A DNA stretch of 64,000 bases from Auricularia sp. M13 (Eukaryota > Basidiomycota > Agaricomycetes > Auriculariales > Auriculariaceae), in NCBI GenBank assembly GCA_037042915.1, contig CM073204.1:1-64000 (forward strand), read 5' to 3'. How positions within the stretch are numbered: position 1 is the stretch's first letter; each line of letters starts with the position of its first letter. Of the stretch, positions 59,017 to 64,000 are shown piece by piece. The translations under genes and the position numbers were made by a program. The notes below the pieces were generated by a model. It was not told where the DNA came from, searched no databases, and saw only the letters and a program-made list of their open reading frames with translations.

Positions 59017-59552
59017 ATGGTGCGCCTGCTCACGCACAATCTGCTCGCTTGCCACGCGAAAAATTGCAACAGCAACAACTTCCCGCTGGAGCTGCGCGAT
59101 GTCCAGGTTGCCCTCCGAGAAGCCGACTTCAGCGAAGAATTTCTGCGCGGCTTTATCCCCCGCTTGGAATGGACGGCGCTCGTGCAAGCTGCGAGGCAGG
59201 TGTGTGATAGGATTCTGTACCATTTCAATCCCTTATAATAATAAAAAACCACAGCTAGGTGATGATTCGTTACCGCAAGAACCCTTGGACGCCTCGTCGG
59301 CTTCGGAGGACCAGCTGAAAGCGTTGCATCGCGTCTTGCTTGAAGTTAGCATCCAAACGACATATATAGCACCAATCCTAACCTACAGCCAGATTCACAT
59401 TGAAGAAGGCAGCATGGTGTGCCCAAATTGCCAGCACGTGTATCCTATCTCGAACGGCATTCCGAACATGGTCAGCCTGCAGTTCAATGCCCCTTCGCCT
59501 CCATCTGATAAATTCTCAGCTCCTCGCAGAGCACGAACTTGCGCGAAATTAA
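59017..59552 (+). CDS. TRM112: Methyltransferase activator Trm112
   Basis: Small zinc-binding partner that activates several methyltransferases acting on tRNA, rRNA and release factor eRF1 (Trm9, Trm11, Bud23, Mtq2). Four exons: 59017-59199, 59255-59344, 59393-59470 and 59520-59552, giving 127 residues, a usual length. The N-terminus MVRLLTHNLLACHAKNCNSN and NFPLELRDVQVALREADF are family signatures, as are CPNCQHVYPISNGIPNM and the ending LLAEHELARN. Cys residues in LLACHAKNC and CPNC are the likely zinc ligands. All joins keep phase 0. The intron at 59471-59519 is needed to reach the conserved C-terminus. Confidence 0.93.
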
Positions 59553-60156
59553 TGTCTTTGCGTATTGTATGAATATAACGATGGATGAAGCATTCTTCTA
59601 GTTTCAGACTGAAACCCTTTGATGAGACGAGATCTCACGTGTGTGCCTCTGTAACAAGACCGGGTTTTAGCTAGTTAATTCCAGTGTATTCCCAGTTGTT
59701 CTCAAAGGTTCTCATTTCTTCCTGTCTTGAGTCATTCCCGGCTCCGATGACTCCATCTCACATGTATAAAAGCCTTAGCTAGTTAGCATTATTGAATCTG
59801 ACTCTTGCTCTGCTACGCCTTTGACGCTGGCACGAAGCCGGCTACGCCTGATCACCGTAAGTCAAGTCCACTTTCTATTGTCTGTCGCCGGCCCCCAAGA
59901 CCTGCCAGGCAGAGAACCCGCGATCCTAGGGGCCGGTTCTCACGTATTCCACTTGCCCGTAGGCCGCTCGAGGTTGAACCTGCGCCGCGCACTTCGGAAT
60001 TACGTCCGTAAGGTGCGCGTTTCCTTACAGCCTCGGACATACGTCGTCAAGCTCAAGGCGCGTGAACGCACAATATCGCACAACTTTCTCCAACTTTGAA
60101 TTTATACGGATAAAAATACACAAGTAGTCGCAAGGAAAGTGGACTGACTCAGGAAG
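59553..60156. other. Intergenic with a TATA-like promoter
   Basis: No gene recognised. TGTATAAAAGCC lies at about 59762-59773, and the word TTAGCTAGTTA occurs twice (about 59668 and 59773). It could be an LTR relic or an RNA gene promoter; neither is shown. Confidence 0.35.
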
Positions 60157-61666
60157 TCACGCATCTCCAGGACTCAATGCTTCTCCGAGCATGGCCTCAA
60201 GGTCGGGCTTGGGTCGTACCGGGCTGGGCGAATGCAAGACAAGACGGTCCGCGACGTGGGGTTCAAGTCGAGTCCGACTCGCAGTGTTGTTTGCATCGCG
60301 CTCCTCCGACTGGGCTTCCGGATCCTGTGTCATTGCTCGCGGAGAATCGCCACTGGCAGAGCCCACCTCACCCCGTGCTTTCTTTTCGGTCACGGTGGAT
60401 ACCGCAGGACTCGTGCTCCTCTTCCTTTTCTGCGCTCTCAGGCTCTCGGGGAGCTCAAGTCTCCAGTCCCTCTTGCCTTGAACTTCGAGGCCCGGAATGA
60501 GACCAAGAGGGGTATTTTCGATTTCTTGTCGGATTCGGATGAGGAGGATGTAGAGTCGGACCCAGCCTCGCAACGTGTCGATACCGAGCGCACATCCTAC
60601 ATAGCGAGTGATGGTTGGTCTCTACGCTCCCGGTGCTTGATCAGAAATAATGCCAGTGAACCATGCATGGAGAGATGAGTGTACTCACGTCGTCCTCCCA
60701 GACACCGTGATAGTAGCGAACCCTGTCCTGCGAGACAGCGAGGGCATGGACAGGTCGCTCTGAAAAGCCCAGAAAACGACGATGGAGGAGGGCGAGGAGC
60801 ACATCCATCTGGACCTTGCGGTGTGCCGAGCCTTCCTCCATCTCGTACGCGGTAACGAGTTCGACAACCGGAAAGTGGTCCAATGTTATACCAACAAACC
60901 TGCGGTGGAGGAGATGGATCGCGCTCCCCAGGAACAGCACATCCGCATCCACTTCAGTCAGGCCGTGCATGTCGAGGGCGGCCTCCTGGTAGACAACCGA
61001 TTCCATTACCGTCGTGCTCTTGGGAGCGAGGTTGAGTGCCTGTCGCACGTTCTCGTAGACTTGTGGCAAAAACACCGGGACCTCCAGTCTGCGGGCCAGG
61101 TGTCGTCTCAGCTCGGCGACTCGGAGAAACGCAAGAAAACGCAGAAAGAAAGCCTACAGGAGCTCCATCTCAGCATGTACCACGAACGCCCTCTCCAGGA
61201 GGGTATGCACCGGTCCCCGGAGGCTGGCCTTATTGAAGCCGCCGAGCTTTCTGAAGACGCGATATTCCGAGCAAAGAATGTCGGCGTTGTGGCAAATTTT
61301 CCAGGGGTCATGCCTCTCGGATCCGTCGCCGGACGTCGTGAAGGTGAAGATATCTGAGAGCTCCTCATAGAACGGATCGAGCCTTCGGTTTCGCGGCGGG
61401 GGAAAATCGCCGTTCTGCACAATGTTGAGGGGCGGTCGGCCTTGGAACGACGCGGCGTTGACACACCACTATGGACGTGTCAAAGACCTCGTCGAAGAGC
61501 GGATGCGAGTGGTCGACGTCGATGGCTCTTCCTCTGAAGCAAGCGAACCAGAACTCGAATTCACGCGGCGATTCGCACAGCCTTCAGCGAGGTCAAAAGC
61601 GACTCGACGCCTAACGGCTGCACACACTTCGAAGGCGATCTGAAAGTACTGCGTGACCAGGAGCAT
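60157..61666 (-). CDS. Unknown family X protein (copy 2)
   Basis: Paralogue of the gene at 16083-18016. Exons in order: NGDFPPPRNRRLDPFYEELS to SEYRVFRKLGGFNKASLRGP (61472-61157 region); VYENVRQALNLAPKSTTVME through FPVVELVTAYEMEEGSAHRK to RPVHALAVSQDRVRYYHGVW (about 61072-60690); and LYILLIRIRQEIENTPLG to the stop at 60157. Shared with copy 1 are G-x-(I/F)N-x-ASLR-x-PV, the RPVH-x-LAV-x-x-DR-x-x-YY-x-G motif, a following LY/FYI-TL(I/V)KIR(K/Q)EIE helix, and a Ser/Lys-rich nuclear-signal-like tail (QKRKRSTSP, EKKARGE). Acidic residues precede the RPVH motif by about 30 residues in both. The first exon is uncertain. Function unknown. Confidence 0.6.
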
Positions 61667-62376
61667 TATGAGTGCCTGCCACGACGGTCAGGCCAGAGTT
61701 CAAACGCACTCACTGCTTTGCGGCAGGGCTGTCGCTTCTCGATCTATCCAGCATGTGCATCGGCGCGCGCGTTAAGGAGCGAGATACTGCGTGCACACTC
61801 ACGATTCTGGAGAGCCGTCCCTGGAATCGACAGGCGTTGACCTGAACGGCGCCTGGATAAGTACAAGCGACATGCGGGGGAGGATAGACGTACCTTGCAC
61901 TATTCGTCGACATCCCAAGATGCAAGTCTCTGGTCAAGCGCGAGTTTGTGGCGTAACTCCGCTCGGACGTCCGAGGGTCAGCCGACGCCATCACGGTCCT
62001 TGTGGTCGTGACTTGTGACTGTGCTGAACACAACCAGTGACCATCTCCCGTTCAATGAGAAGAGAATTCGCTTTGGATATGTTCACAGGGGTCGTATCGA
62101 TTGTACAATGATCAGGTCCGCTAATGTAAAGAGATGAGGGGGGCAGGAGGCAGCAAACCATGCACGCGGCCGGAAACCAAGAAAGCAGAAGCAAGGTGGC
62201 AGAGGAGGGGAAGGGGTGACCGCGGGAATCTACGTATATACTCTACCAGCCAAAGCGCGACGACGACGACGACGACAAATGCAGGAGACGAGACCAAAGC
62301 CAGGGGGACCGGTGTAAATAATACAACACATGCAAGCAAGCACAACGAGACAGCGGCGGGCACACGTCGCATCGCG
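61667..62376. other. Intergenic with (GAC)n tract
   Basis: No gene recognised. It holds the 3' UTR of the SNF2 gene, including a (GAC)n tract at about 62258-62277. Confidence 0.45.
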
Positions 62377-64000
62377 TCACGTCTCGGGCTTGACGGCGGA
62401 GTCTGACGGCGACGACGACGAGGGCGGCGGCGGCGCATCCTCCGTTTTCGTGGCTGCTGGAGGAGGGGCGTCGAGTTGCCGCTTGATGGCCTCCACGAGG
62501 GATGCCTTGATCTGCTTCTCGGCAACGCTCTCGACGCCCGCAGCCTCGGGGTCGTCCGTATCAGCACTCGCACCGAGCGTCTCGCCGGCAACAGCCTCGT
62601 CCAGCGCGAGCTTGGTCTCGCCCAGCCGCATTATATCCTCCTACAAACCGGCGCCTCAGTGAATCATACCTCATGCCCGCTAGACACATGCATACCTCTA
62701 TCGTGCCCTTTGAAATGAGCTTGATGACGTCCACATCGTTCTTCTGGCCGATGCGGTACGCGCGGTCAGCAGCCTGCTTGTCGTTATGCGGGTTGAAGTC
62801 CTGGTCGAACAGGATAACAACGCTCGCGGCGGTCAAGTTAATGCCCATGCCGCCCGCCTTAGTCGAAAGCAGGAAGACCTCGATGCTCTCGTCCTGGTTG
62901 AACTCGTCGACCAGACCGAGACGCGTGTCGACCGCCGTCTGGCCAGTCAGGAGAAGGTACTTGACATCCCTGAAGTCCAACACGGCCCGCAGGATATCCA
63001 GTACTTGAGTGAACTGGACATCACGATGAGTATCCTACTGAAGGACGAAATATTCCAAGCAACGCACCTGAGAAAAGATAAGCACGCGGCGCTTGGCCTC
63101 GCGGTAGGTATCAAGGAGCTTGACGAGCGCTTTTATCTTGCCCGAGTTCAAGAACATGTCCTCGGATCGCGCGAATTTGGCCACACACTGCCAGACCTAC
63201 ATTAGCACACAGGAGAAACAGTTAAAAAAGATGAGCAGGGGCAAGACGCACGTCATGGGTCTGGCAGAAATGCTGCAGCTCCGAGTCAGTCATGACGCTC
63301 ATATCCTCGACGATAAACGCCTCGTTCGAGTCCTTGAACTGCTCGTCGAGCTTGCAAGCTCTCGCCATCTTCTTGAGCAGTGCGTCGTCGTACTCGATGC
63401 GGAACAGCGCCGGGTGGCTTGCGGCCTTGCGCAGGTCCATGAGCACGTTCGTGCTCAAGTCCGCCGCACCGGGCTTCTTCGTCGCCGCCGCGCGCGACTC
63501 CGGCGTCGGCGGCGCGTCCATCTCGAGGCTGGCCAGCTCGCGATTTTTGCGCGTCTTGGCGCGCGTGCTGCCCGTCGCTGGCTGCGGCGTCTCAGGCTGC
63601 GGCGTCGCCGTGGCAGACGGCGCGGTCGAGCTCGACGCCGCGGCAGCCGATGCTGCTGCGGCCTGCTCGAGCAGCATCTTGCGCGAGCGCTGCAGCACCT
63701 CGCGATAATGCTCGCCCTGCGTCTCCGTCATCTCGCACCACTCTATCCGCTCCGTCTTCTTTGGCAGGTCCTTCAGCACCTGTCCATCGCGTAAGCAAAA
63801 CCAAACATTCGACAGCCTTTCGCTCGGCAAATTACCTGGTCCTTCCGCCGCCGCAGCACGAAGGGCATCATCATTCGCTTTGCGCGCATCGTGCGCTCGC
63901 GGTACAGCATGTTGGTCGCCTCATTTTTGACCTTGAAGATTGCGCGCAGCGAGTTGGTGACGGGCTCAAACTGCTCAGGCAGGATGAAGCTCATCAACGA
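62377..64000 (-). CDS. FUN30: SNF2-family ATPase, Fun30/SMARCAD1 type, partial
   Basis: Nuclear ATP-dependent chromatin remodeller that aids silencing and DNA-end resection in known orthologues. The C-terminal half is present; the N-terminal ATPase lobe with Walker A/B lies beyond the right edge. Visible are [16 protein letters not shown] joined across an intron (about 63780-63832) to [20 protein letters not shown], an Ala-rich insert (about 63470-63670), the helicase C lobe with [20 protein letters not shown] (motif V) and [20 protein letters not shown] (motif VI, Arg finger region), and [15 protein letters not shown] near the end. The MMxPFVLRR-K-QVL and TKLALDEAV words favour Fun30/SMARCAD1 over other SNF2 subfamilies. 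Stop at 62377. Several short introns. Confidence 0.88.

Noticed and set aside
1-64000. CRISPR array or prokaryotic operon
   Set aside because: No regularly spaced direct repeats; introns and gene families are eukaryotic.

Overview
The window reads as nuclear DNA of a filamentous basidiomycete, most likely an Agaricomycete. The genes are GC-rich and split by many introns of about 45-60 bp with GT...AG ends. Host genes alternate with dense mobile DNA, and the transposases (Plavaka-type and a Tnp2-like relative) and the expanded F-box family are typical of Agaricomycetes. No CRISPR array, rRNA gene or convincing functional tRNA was seen.

Layout. 1-3544: 3' part of a secreted subtilase. 5618-6328: the NF-YA/Hap2 subunit of the CCAAT-binding factor. 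7028-13498: a 6.5-kb DNA transposon with a Plavaka-type transposase and a divergent coiled-coil companion gene. 15122-18016: a small unknown gene and a member of an unknown family with a second copy at 60-61.7 kb. 18657-22284: a secreted hemerythrin-like protein and a UIM protein, converging. 22729-28686: a graveyard made of a TA-flanked MITE carrying a hAT MITE, a decayed Ras-association gene, and an F-box pseudogene split by a 1.24-kb DNA transposon. 29169-40147: a Ty3/Gypsy LTR retroelement with LTRs that look identical. 41053-42991: an API5 homologue. 43486-51957: a second large two-gene DNA transposon. 52352-53465: a foldback Tc1/mariner-like element carrying a nested MITE. 54191-57551: a second F-box pseudogene, split by a Ty1/Copia fragment. 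58216-59552: BET5 and TRM112 in a head-to-head pair. 60157-61666: the second unknown-family member. 62377-64000: the C-terminal part of a Fun30/SMARCAD1-type SNF2 ATPase.

Main observation. Three DNA elements of different size and content (7028-13498, 26374-27617, 43486-51957) share a terminal motif TGTC(G/T)(C/G)AAAA and a 2-bp target duplication (GA, TG, TT). Two carry unlike transposases, each with its own companion gene. The third carries no recognisable gene, and precise removal of it with one TG copy restores an F-box reading frame across the junction. Together they look like one transposon clade with a common end signature.

The intact host genes are housekeeping functions (CCAAT transcription factor, TRAPP trafficking, tRNA/rRNA methylation, chromatin remodelling, API5) plus secreted proteins. 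No pathway cluster is evident. Exon boundaries were placed by eye and are approximate unless coordinates are given.
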